The position numbers were made by a program, and so were the translations under genes. Source: Bordetella sp. LUAb4 (GTDB lineage Bacteria > Pseudomonadota > Gammaproteobacteria > Burkholderiales > Burkholderiaceae_B). From it: a DNA stretch of 64,000 nt. Positions within the stretch are counted from its first letter, which is position 1. Every line of letters starts with the position of its first letter. Positions 51,348-60,247 of this stretch are shown here, in pieces. Under the pieces are notes generated by a model. The model was not told where the DNA came from. It did no database searches and worked only from the letters and a program-made list of their open reading frames with translations. The DNA lies in the NCBI RefSeq assembly GCF_021325795.1, contig NZ_JAHPZX010000001.1:1054001-1118000 (forward strand), given 5' to 3'.

Positions 51348-51437
51348 GGGCGCGGCGAAAAATAAACATTTGGGCGGGAACAACAGGGACATTAACGCCA
51401 CATAACAACTCCTTAACATTTTATTGGAGTTACCGCG

Positions 51438-51851
51438 ATGTCCAGCACTCTGCCTGTTTCCCAGCCCGCAACCACCCCGGCGCCGACGCCGGCACAGACA
51501 GAGGCGCAATCGTTGGTGAGCTCCTCGGCCGCCACCTTCACATCGCTCTGCAATCTGCGCGACCCGGACCAATTCAAGAGTGTTTCCGTGCACGGTTTTC
51601 CTGGCGAAAAGTCGGCGGACTACATGGACGCCATGGTGGACGCCATCGCCGAGGGCCTGGAAAACCAATGCGGCATCCCGCTACAGCGCATCCGTCGCGT
51701 CACCCACGAAAGGCATGTTTTCCAGCACGCCAAGCTGGATGACAGGGTGCTGGTCGACATGCGCCACGTGTCCAACCCGGACACCCCGCGCGTCACCGTG
51801 TTCTACGAACGCAAGGCTGGCGCGGATACGCCGCGCAAAGACCTGGCATAA
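51438..51851 (+). CDS. uncharacterised protein, paralogue A
   Basis: I do not recognise this 137-residue protein. A low-complexity Ser/Thr/Pro/Ala leader (1-30) precedes a domain at 33-115: FTSLCNLRDPDQFKSVSVHGFP, MDAMVDAIAEGLENQCGIPLQRI, LDDRVLVDMRHVSNP. That domain is clearly paralogous to the next gene. It has a beta-alpha-beta pattern ending in a DxxVLVDMR strand, reminiscent of a degenerate OmpA-like domain. There is no signal peptide. The start follows TTGGAG, with an AT-rich promoter region immediately upstream that is shared with the next gene. Confidence 0.7.
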   Translation: MSSTLPVSQPATTPAPTPAQTEAQSLVSSSAATFTSLCNLRDPDQFKSVSVHGFPGEKSADYMDAMVDAIAEGLENQCGIPLQRIRRVTHERHVFQHAKLDDRVLVDMRHVSNPDTPRVTVFYERKAGADTPRKDLA

Positions 51852-52015
51852 GCACGGCAGGCAGCGTTCGCCTGAGTCAAGCACGGCAAGTGGCGCAAAA
51901 CGCCAATGACGCAGCGGATCCGCAGGCACGCTGAAAAAAAAAGACCACGGGCTGGGGAACAGCCAGCGACGGTATGCCACATACCCGCTCTTAAACATTT
52001 ATGGAGCAAACCCCG

Positions 52016-52408
52016 ATGTCCAGCACCCCGTCGATTTCCCAGCCCGCGACCGCGCCTGAGCCGGCCAACGCGCATGCGCTGGTATTTGACCCGGACGCCT
52101 CATTCATCACCCTGTGCAATCTGCGGGATCCTGCCCAATTCAAGCACGTCTCGATCCACGACTTTCCCGCCAAAAAATCGCCGGAGGAAATGGATGCCAT
52201 AGTGGACACCCTCGCCGATGGCCTGCAGCGCCAATGCGGTATCCCGCTGGAGCGCATCGGCCGGGTCAGACACTACTTCCAGCCTCCCAAGCTGGATGAC
52301 AAGGTGCTCGTGGACATACGCCATGTATCCAACCCCGAGGTCGAGCGCACCTTCGTGCTCGACGAACGCAAGGCCGTTGCGGACATAGTGCGCGAAGACT
52401 ATGCCTGA
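52016..52408 (+). CDS. uncharacterised protein, paralogue B
   Basis: This 130-residue protein aligns along its whole length with the previous gene (shared LCNLRDPxQFKxVSxHxFP, QCGIPLxRI and VLVDxRHVSNP), so the two arose by tandem duplication. The start was set by homology at the ATG with TGGAGCAAA upstream; the earlier ATG is part of that ribosome site. It has no signal peptide or membrane segment. Its function is unknown. Differences are concentrated in the leader and the C-terminal tail. Confidence 0.7.
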   Translation: MSSTPSISQPATAPEPANAHALVFDPDASFITLCNLRDPAQFKHVSIHDFPAKKSPEEMDAIVDTLADGLQRQCGIPLERIGRVRHYFQPPKLDDKVLVDIRHVSNPEVERTFVLDERKAVADIVREDYA

Positions 52409-52556
52409 GCAAGCCAGGCAGTAGGAGAGAAGCAAATAGAGAGAGGCCGGAGGCAGGCGAACCAGACGTACGCCCCTTCCCCGTGTTGCAGCAGATGAAA
52501 TTTGGGAACGAGAAATTGGGAACGAAAAAGGGCCCAGGTCCTACTCAGAGGCTCCC

Positions 52557-53648
52557 ATGCAACGCTTTTCTCCAGGAATGTTTGCGATGACCATGTTGCC
52601 ATCTCTCTCTGCGCTTGCTTACGCCATGCCCACGGAACCCGGTGGATGCGGGGATACGCGGCAACCGGGCCTGAAGGCGCCGATGATGGACGCTACCTAC
52701 AAGATGCTGGCCACGCTGGGTGATATGTCGAAGGCGGCGCGAACGCCCGCACCCTTGGACGGCATCGATCCCGCCTTTGCCGCGGACACGGCGGCCCGCG
52801 ACTCCGCTGGCGGGGTAGCCCCCCCCCGCCAGCGCCGCTCCACGGCACCGGCGCCAAGCGACCGGCGCGAGGCGTTCAGAGCCGCGTTCCGCGCGGAAAT
52901 CGCCCAGCGCAAGACAGAGAACCTGGCACGCATCGAAATAACGGGCTACGACAAGGACGACGCGGAGCGCATGATGCCCGTCGTCGAAAATCTCAAACTT
53001 CATATGGTCGCCGAAGGCCTGGACGCGCGCCTGTTCGAACTCAAGACCAAGCGGCTTGCCCTGTGGGACGACCAGAGCAAACACTGGTCCGTGTCCATCA
53101 ATTACGTTTCCGCCGAAAACGCCGCCACGCCTACCGTCACCACGCTGTCGGCGGACGCCGTCACCACGCACGCCCCCGTCGTGCTGGAACGCAATGGGCG
53201 GCACCAGCGCTATGCGATCCTGGAAGAGGTGGCGCCCCGCTCCTCCCGCTCGAGCACGTCGAGCACGCCTGCTTCGCCCGCCTTGCCTGTCTGTCTTTCC
53301 ACCGTGGAACGCCGCAGCCTGGACATCATCGCCTTCGACGTGAAGAAGCTATTCGGCACCGACTCGTCCGAGATCACGCTCATCGGCTACGCCAAGGACA
53401 ATGCGGAATTGGTCAGGCCGAAACTCGAGGCGATGGCCAACTATCTGGTCAACACCAAGGGACTCAAGCGGGACAGCATCAAGCTGGATCCGCAGCGCCT
53501 GGATCACAAGCACGACAATACGGGGAGCTGGGACCGGCGTGTGGAGATCGATGTGCGCGACATCAGTCTCACGCCCCGTAAATCCAAGACGGCTGGACGG
53601 CACCAGGCGCAGCCACGAGGGGGAGCAGGTACCGCGACGGCATCCTAG
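52557..53648 (+). CDS. uncharacterised exported protein with two degenerate OmpA-like repeats
   Basis: The 363-residue protein has a likely signal peptide (1-23, ending ALAYA). A region rich in Pro, Ala and Arg leads to two similar units at about 118-180 and 255-335: ITGYDKDDAERMMPVVENL...VSINYVS and LIGYAKDNAELVRPKLEAMANYL...RRVEIDVRDIS. The second ends like the OmpA C-terminal domain (RRVEIxV), but the NxxLSxxRA peptidoglycan-binding motif is absent. The alpha/beta pattern also recalls the two small genes upstream. The function is unknown and no neighbour gives a clear hint. Confidence 0.65.
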   Translation: MQRFSPGMFAMTMLPSLSALAYAMPTEPGGCGDTRQPGLKAPMMDATYKMLATLGDMSKAARTPAPLDGIDPAFAADTAARDSAGGVAPPRQRRSTAPAPSDRREAFRAAFRAEIAQRKTENLARIEITGYDKDDAERMMPVVENLKLHMVAEGLDARLFELKTKRLALWDDQSKHWSVSINYVSAENAATPTVTTLSADAVTTHAPVVLERNGRHQRYAILEEVAPRSSRSSTSSTPASPALPVCLSTVERRSLDIIAFDVKKLFGTDSSEITLIGYAKDNAELVRPKLEAMANYLVNTKGLKRDSIKLDPQRLDHKHDNTGSWDRRVEIDVRDISLTPRKSKTAGRHQAQPRGGAGTATAS

Positions 53649-53811
53649 GTGTTTGCCCTAGCTTTTCCCTGCCCGCCACCGCCTGTCCCCCAGGAGGCGT
53701 GCCCCAAGCCCGCGTAACAAGGGCCACGCACGCCGCCAGCGCGTGATCATCGGGTTAAAGTATCGCCCGCGCCCCTCTTGGGTGTGCGCCAATACTGTTA
53801 GGGAACCCCGC

Positions 53812-54789
53812 GTGGCATTGTTCATCCTGCGCAGGCTCTTGCAAAGCCTGTTCGTTCTGTTGGCCGTGTCGGTCGTCGTCTTCTGTGCGGTCTATGCGGT
53901 AGGCGACCCGATCGAGCTGCTCGTCAGCCCGGAAGCCAGCCCCGCCGATCGTCAGGCCATGATCGTGCGGCTGGGCCTGGACCTGCCGCTGTGGCAGCAA
54001 TACACCCACTTCCTGTGGAATGCCGTGCATGGGGACCTGGGCAATTCCTTCGTCCAGGGTGTCCCCGCGCTGGACATGATCCTGCAACGCATGCCCGCCA
54101 CTTTCGAACTGGTGGTGGTGGCCATCGGCATGACCTGTCTGTTCGGCATTCCGCTGGGCCTGGTCGCGGGCCTGTACCGCGATACCCCGTTGGGCCGAAC
54201 CATCATGGGCACGTCGGTCCTGGGCTTCTCGCTGCCCAACTTCTGGCAGGGCATGATGCTGATCCTGCTGTTCGCGGTGTGGCTGGGCTGGTTGCCGGCG
54301 TCCGGCCGTGGCGACACGGTGGCGGTGGCAGGCGTGCCGATTTCCCTGCTCACGCGGGACGGATGGGCCCACCTGATCATGCCGGCCATCAATCTGGCGC
54401 TGGCCAATGTGGCGCTGGTGCTGCGCATGACGGCGTCCGGCGTGGCCGAGGCGCAAAACCAGGAATACGTCAAATTCGCGCGCGCCAAGGGCTTACGGCC
54501 CGGCCGCATCGTCAGCCGCCATATCCTGCGCAACATCCTCATCCCAGTGGTGACCGTCATCGGCATGGAAATGGGCCATCTGATCGCCTATTCCACCATC
54601 ACGGAGACCGTGTTCGCCTGGCCCGGCATGGGCAAGCTGTTGATCGACAGCGTCTACCAGTTGGACCGCCCGGTCGTCGTCGCCTACGTGATGCTGGTCA
54701 CGCTGCTGTTCGTCGTCATCAACCTGATCGTCGACATTCTCTACGCGGTGCTCGATCCGCGCGTGCGCCTGCTCGCGCCCGCGAATTGA
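53812..54789 (+). CDS. peptide-type ABC transporter permease, DppB-like
   Basis: The 325-residue inner-membrane protein of the DppB/OppB family begins at GTG (ALFILRRLLQSLFVLLAVSVVVF) behind AGGGA. It has FELVVVAIGMTCLFGIPLGLVAGL, GFSLPNFWQGMMLILLF, the EAA-loop region YVKFARAKGLRPGRIVSRHILRNILIPVVTVIG and a final helix VAYVMLVTLLFVVINLIVDILYAVLDPRVRL. It is the first gene of a five-gene set that lacks a substrate-binding protein. Confidence 0.92.
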   Translation: MALFILRRLLQSLFVLLAVSVVVFCAVYAVGDPIELLVSPEASPADRQAMIVRLGLDLPLWQQYTHFLWNAVHGDLGNSFVQGVPALDMILQRMPATFELVVVAIGMTCLFGIPLGLVAGLYRDTPLGRTIMGTSVLGFSLPNFWQGMMLILLFAVWLGWLPASGRGDTVAVAGVPISLLTRDGWAHLIMPAINLALANVALVLRMTASGVAEAQNQEYVKFARAKGLRPGRIVSRHILRNILIPVVTVIGMEMGHLIAYSTITETVFAWPGMGKLLIDSVYQLDRPVVVAYVMLVTLLFVVINLIVDILYAVLDPRVRLLAPAN

Positions 54790-54807
54790 CACCAGGCCCA
54801 TATCATC

Positions 54808-55725
54808 ATGCCCACTCCTGATCATTCCGGCCGCACGCGCACCGTGCCCCCCATCGTGGAGACGCCGCGCCGCGCGGCCATCCTGAAAAAACTCCATGCC
54901 GTCCCCACGGCGCGGGGCACCCTGCTGATACTGCTGGTGCTGGCCGTGGTCATTTTGCTGGCGCCCTATTTCGCGCCGCAGAATCCCTACGACCTTGCCA
55001 ACCTGAACCTGCTCGACGGCCGCATGGCGCCGCGTTCGGCCTCGATGGACGGCCATATGTACTGGCTCGGCACCGATGACCAGGGCCGCGACATGCTCAG
55101 CGCCATCCTGTACGGCTTGCGCATCAGCTTGATGGTGGGCCTGAGCGCCGTGTTCCTGGCCACCGCGCTTGGCAGCGTGGTGGGCCTGGTGGCGGCCTAC
55201 GCCGGCGGCCTCATCGACGCGGTGCTGATGCGCGTGGTGGACTTCGTGCTCGGCTTTCCTTCCATCCTGGTGGCGCTGGTCCTGCTGGCCGTGATGGGGC
55301 GCGGGGTGGACAAAGTCATCCTGGCCCTGGTGCTGGTGCAATGGGCGCACTATGCGCGCATCATGCGCGGCCGCGCCCTGCAGGAACGGCGCAAGGAGTA
55401 CGTGGAAGCCGCCGCCAACCTGGGCTTCCCCGCCTGGCGCATCATCCTGTTCCACCTGATGCCCAATTGCATGGGCCCCGTCATGGTCTACGCGACCGTG
55501 CAGATCGCCAACGCCATCGCACTGGAAGCGACGCTGTCCTTCCTTGGCGTGGGCGTGCCCATTACCGAACCTTCCCTGGGATTGCTGATCGCCAATGGCT
55601 TCCAATATCTATTGTCGGGCGACTACTGGATCAGTCTGTTCCCTGGTATCGCGCTGCTGCTGCTGATCCTGACCATCAATATTCTGGGCGACCGCCTGCG
55701 CGCCGCACTGGATCCGCGACGATGA
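54808..55725 (+). CDS. peptide-type ABC transporter permease, DppC-like
   Basis: The 305-residue second permease subunit has an N-terminal cytoplasmic arm, RGTLLILLVLAVVILLAPYF, the LGTDDQGRDMLSAILYGLRISLMVGLSAVF signature, an EAA loop in YVEAAANLGFPAWRIILFHLMPN and a final LNILGDRLRAALDPR-like end. It lies 18 bp after the DppB-like gene and overlaps the next start (ATGA). Confidence 0.93.
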   Translation: MPTPDHSGRTRTVPPIVETPRRAAILKKLHAVPTARGTLLILLVLAVVILLAPYFAPQNPYDLANLNLLDGRMAPRSASMDGHMYWLGTDDQGRDMLSAILYGLRISLMVGLSAVFLATALGSVVGLVAAYAGGLIDAVLMRVVDFVLGFPSILVALVLLAVMGRGVDKVILALVLVQWAHYARIMRGRALQERRKEYVEAAANLGFPAWRIILFHLMPNCMGPVMVYATVQIANAIALEATLSFLGVGVPITEPSLGLLIANGFQYLLSGDYWISLFPGIALLLLILTINILGDRLRAALDPRR

Positions 55726-56731
55726 GCGACATTATTCTGGACGTGCGCAATCTGCGCACCGCATTCCACACGACCGCCGGCGCCTGGCCGGCCGTCGACG
55801 GCGTCAACCTGACCCTGCGCCGCGGCGAAATCCTTGGCCTGGTCGGCGAATCGGGTTCCGGCAAGTCGGTCACCGGCTTTTCCCTGCTGGGCCTGATCGA
55901 CCCGCCCGGGGAAGTGGTCGAGGGCGAGGTCAAGTTCAAGGGCAAGGACCTGCGCAAACTGGACGAAGAGAGCATGCGCCGCCTGCGCGGCAATCGCATC
56001 TCGATGATCTTCCAGGATCCCTTGATGACGCTCAATCCGGTGCTGCGCGTCGGCGAGCAGATGGCCGAGGCCATCCTGACCCACGAAAACGTCAGCCGCG
56101 CCGAAGCCATGGCGCGCTGTCGCGACGCGCTGGCCATGGTGGGCATTCCCTCGCCCGAATCGCGCCTGCGCAGCTACCCGCATGAGTTTTCCGGCGGCAT
56201 GCGCCAGCGCGTGGCGATCGCCATCGCCATGCTGAACAATCCCGACCTGATCATCGCCGACGAACCGACCACGGCGCTGGACGTGACCATCCAGGGGCAG
56301 ATTCTGTATCGCATGCAGGAAATCTGCCGAACCAAGGACACCGCGCTGATCTGGATCACCCATGACCTGGGCGTGGTGGCCGAACTGGCCGATCGCGTGG
56401 CGGTGATGTACGCCGGCCGCATCGTCGAGACCGGGCCGGTCGCGGAAGTGCTGGAAGCGCCGCGCCATCCCTACACCCAGGGCCTGCTGCGTTCGATGCC
56501 CGGCACGGCCACGCCGGGCGGGCGCCTGCAGCAGATCAACGGCATGGCGCCTACCCTGTCGGCGCGGCCCTCGGGCTGTCCCTTCCGGCCGCGCTGTCCG
56601 AACGCCATCACGCGCTGTACGGAGACCTTTCCCGGCGTGACCAACGAGGGCAAGCGCAGCTTCCATTGCCACGCGCCCGTCAAGGCCGCGAGCCCGACGC
56701 CGGCCGCGCCGGTGAATGTGAAGGGGGCGCA

Positions 56732-56735
<4 letters not shown>
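55722..56735 (+). CDS. peptide ABC transporter ATP-binding protein, DppD-like
   Basis: The 337-residue ATPase has Walker [10 protein letters not shown]-loop [13 protein letters not shown], signature [15 protein letters not shown], Walker [13 protein letters not shown] and the C-terminal oligopeptide-transporter domain with the Cys cluster in [14 protein letters not shown]. It overlaps both neighbours by ATGA junctions, so all are co-translated. Confidence 0.95.
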
Positions 56736-57844
<1,109 letters not shown>

Positions 57845-57881
57845 AGCGCCGCTCCGCAATCGTCTGCAAAGAGCTCTCATC

Positions 57882-58784
57882 ATGCCCGTGCCATCCAATA
57901 ACGTCGAACGCCTGATCCTCGAACTGAACCACGCCGGGCGCAATGCCATGGCCTATCTGGACGAAGACCGCAACAGCGATCGCCCCTTCACGCTGCAGAC
58001 CTACCGGCCTTACGGCTATACGCCGGACCGGCCGGTCGTCATCGTGCAGCACGGCGTGCTGCGCAATGGCGACGACTACCGCGACTTCTGGATTCCCGCG
58101 GCCGACAAGCACAAGCTGCTGATCGTCGCGCCGACCTTCTCCAATGAAATCTGGCCGGGTGTCGAGAGCTACAACAACGGCCGCGTCTTCACGCCGGGCG
58201 GCAATGTGCGCCCGGTGGCCGGCTGGACTTACGTGCTGCCGCAGCGCATCTTCGCCGACCTGCGCGAAGCCGAGATCACCACCACCGACCAGGCCTATCT
58301 GTTTGGCCACTCCGCCGGCGGCCAATTCGTCCATCGCCTGATGTCCAGCCAGTCGCATGCGCCGTTCAAGGCGGTGACGGCGGGCAATCCAGGCTGGTAC
58401 ACCCTGCCGACTTTCGACCATCCCTATCCGGAAGGGCTGGATGGCGTGGGCCTGACCGAGGACCATCTGCTGCGCCTGCTGGCGTATCCGCTGACCCTGC
58501 TGGCCGGCGACCAGGACATCGTCACCAAGGATCCCAACCTGCCCTCCGAACCCGCGGCGCTGCGGCAGGGACCGCATCGCTATGCGCGCGCCCAGCATTA
58601 TTTCGAGGCCGGCCGGCGTGAAGCGGAACGGCGCGGCGTGCAGTTCAACTGGCAGTTGATTTCCGTGCCCGGCATCGGCCACGACGGCAAGGCCATGTCC
58701 GCCGTCTGCGCCAGCCTGTGGTTCGAAGGCGCCATGCCCGATGACGCCACGATGGCGGCATTGGCCGGCAAGAACGTCGCTTGA
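57882..58784 (+). CDS. alpha/beta-hydrolase (PHB-depolymerase/Fee-type esterase-like)
   Basis: The 300-residue protein has the hydrolase oxyanion segment VVIVQHGVLRNGDDYRDFW, nucleophile Ser in LFGHSAGGQFVHRL (about residue 144), acid in LLAGDQDIVT and His in VPGIGHDGKAMS. No signal peptide is evident. It is encoded 37 bp after the ABC transporter genes and upstream of the M20 peptidase, suggesting intracellular processing of an imported ester or peptide conjugate. The substrate is unknown. Confidence 0.8.
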   Translation: MPVPSNNVERLILELNHAGRNAMAYLDEDRNSDRPFTLQTYRPYGYTPDRPVVIVQHGVLRNGDDYRDFWIPAADKHKLLIVAPTFSNEIWPGVESYNNGRVFTPGGNVRPVAGWTYVLPQRIFADLREAEITTTDQAYLFGHSAGGQFVHRLMSSQSHAPFKAVTAGNPGWYTLPTFDHPYPEGLDGVGLTEDHLLRLLAYPLTLLAGDQDIVTKDPNLPSEPAALRQGPHRYARAQHYFEAGRREAERRGVQFNWQLISVPGIGHDGKAMSAVCASLWFEGAMPDDATMAALAGKNVA

Positions 58785-58800
58785 GCGCGGCCACCCGCAG

Positions 58801-58833
58801 GTAAGTCGCTTCGGTAAGTCGCTTCGGTAAGCC
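58801..58833 (+). repeat. 13-bp tandem repeat
   Basis: GTAAGTCGCTTCG occurs twice in direct succession, followed by a partial third copy GTAAGCC, in the 147-bp gap before the M20 peptidase gene. No function is seen. Confidence 0.8.
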
Positions 58834-58931
58834 CCTTTAGCCGAGCACCGTTACACATACACGTTTCGCGAATTCAGCACGCACACAATTCACCGGTATC
58901 CAATCCGGATATCAAACCGAGAGGCCACCTC

Positions 58932-60080
58932 ATGTCCGCCCTGCCCACCTCCTCCAATCTGCCTGATTCGGCCGCGCTGGCCGAAGGTATCCGTACCTGG
59001 ATCGAATGCGAATCGCCGTCGAACTCGCCGGCCGGCGTGGCCGCCATGGCCGCGTTGGTGGAACAGCAGGCGCGCGCCGCCGGGCTGACCACCCAGCTGA
59101 CGTCGTTGGGCGACGCCACCGGTCCGCTGCTGTACGTGACCAACCGCGCGCAGGGCGACACCCGTCCCGGCGTCCTGGTGCTGGCGCACATGGACACGGT
59201 GCATCCGGTCGGCACCTTGGGCGAAAATCCCTGCCGCATCGACGGCGACAAGCTGTACGGGCCGGGCAGCTATGACATGAAGGGCGGTATCTACCTGGCG
59301 CTGACGGCGCTGGCCACGCTGGCCAAGCCGGACGCCACCCGCCTGCCTATCGATTTCCTGCTGGTGCCCGACGAGGAAACCGGCAGCCATGCGTCGCGTC
59401 CCGCGATCGAATCCTACGCCCGCAATGCGCGCTATGGCCTGGTGTGCGAACCGGCCCGGCCCAACGGCGGCAAGTGCGTGACCGCGCGCAAGGGCACCGG
59501 CATGCTGCGCCTGCAGGTCAAGGGACGGCCGTCGCACGCCGGCATGCAGCACGAGAAAGGCCGCAGCGCGATCCGCGAGATGGCGCATCAGGTATTGGCC
59601 TTGGAAGCGATGACGGATTACGAGCGCGGCGTCACGGTCAGCGTCGGCACCATCAGCGGCGGCACGGTGACCAATACCGTGCCGGCCTTGTGCAACTGCG
59701 TGGTCGACTTCCGCGTGCCGACGATGGAAGCGGCCGAGGACACCTTGACGCGCATGCGTGGCCTGCAGGCGGTCGGTGCGGACGTATCGCTGGATATCGA
59801 TGTGGAGCTGAATCGCCCGCCCATGGTGAAGTCCGAGGCCACGACGCAGTTGCTGGGCAAGGCGCGTTTGTTCGCCACGGCGGCGGGGTTTCAGCTGGAC
59901 GATGCGCCGATGACGGGCGGGGGTAGCGACGCGAATTTCACGTCGGCGATGGGTGTGCCGACGCTGGATGGACTGGGTGCCGATGGCGATGGGGCGCATA
60001 CGCTGAATGAGTACATTCTGGTCAGCACCCTGGCAGCGCGGGCGAAGTTCTGGCAGCTGCTGCTGCGCGATCTGGAGTAA
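58932..60080 (+). CDS. M20-family metallopeptidase (carboxypeptidase G2-like)
   Basis: The 382-residue enzyme shows M20 zinc ligands in VLAHMDTVHPVG (His, then Asp in the following motif GPGSYDMKGGI), DEETGS with the catalytic and metal Glu residues, and a C-terminal GADGDGAHTLNEY with the last His. A dimerisation domain (SHAGMQHEKGRSAIREMAHQVLALE) lies between. Relatives cleave N-acyl amino acids or C-terminal glutamate. Its place behind a peptide transporter and hydrolase suggests it handles the imported compound. The ATG follows GAGAGGCC. Confidence 0.9.
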   Translation: MSALPTSSNLPDSAALAEGIRTWIECESPSNSPAGVAAMAALVEQQARAAGLTTQLTSLGDATGPLLYVTNRAQGDTRPGVLVLAHMDTVHPVGTLGENPCRIDGDKLYGPGSYDMKGGIYLALTALATLAKPDATRLPIDFLLVPDEETGSHASRPAIESYARNARYGLVCEPARPNGGKCVTARKGTGMLRLQVKGRPSHAGMQHEKGRSAIREMAHQVLALEAMTDYERGVTVSVGTISGGTVTNTVPALCNCVVDFRVPTMEAAEDTLTRMRGLQAVGADVSLDIDVELNRPPMVKSEATTQLLGKARLFATAAGFQLDDAPMTGGGSDANFTSAMGVPTLDGLGADGDGAHTLNEYILVSTLAARAKFWQLLLRDLE

Positions 60081-60086
60081 GGCTGA

Positions 60087-60156
60087 GGTTCTTCTTTAGA
60101 AAGGAAAAAGAAGGGTTTTTTAAAAAACCCTCTGAAAAGTTTTCGAAGAAGTTACC
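60087..60156. terminator. 70-bp imperfect palindrome with T/A core
   Basis: A perfect 20-bp core AGGGTTTTTT/AAAAAACCCT sits inside longer arms with partial complementarity (for example GGTT-CTTCTT against AAGAAG-TTACC). It lies between the convergent peptidase and rep genes and would end both transcripts. Confidence 0.6.
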
Positions 60157-60204
60157 AACACGTCGTATGACGTCCGCTGACGGCTACCGAGGTTCCGAAA
60201 TTTC

Positions 60205-60247
60205 AGTGCCGCCCCCTGCGGGGCCGCGCTCCGCGCGGTAGGGGGTT
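60205..60247 (+). repeat. GC-rich palindromic intergenic element, copy 2
   Basis: This is the second copy of the element at 46911-46956, sharing AGTGCCGCCCC and the block GCCGCGCTCCGCGCGGTA followed by a G-run. It abuts the stop codon of the minus-strand rep gene. Confidence 0.75.
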
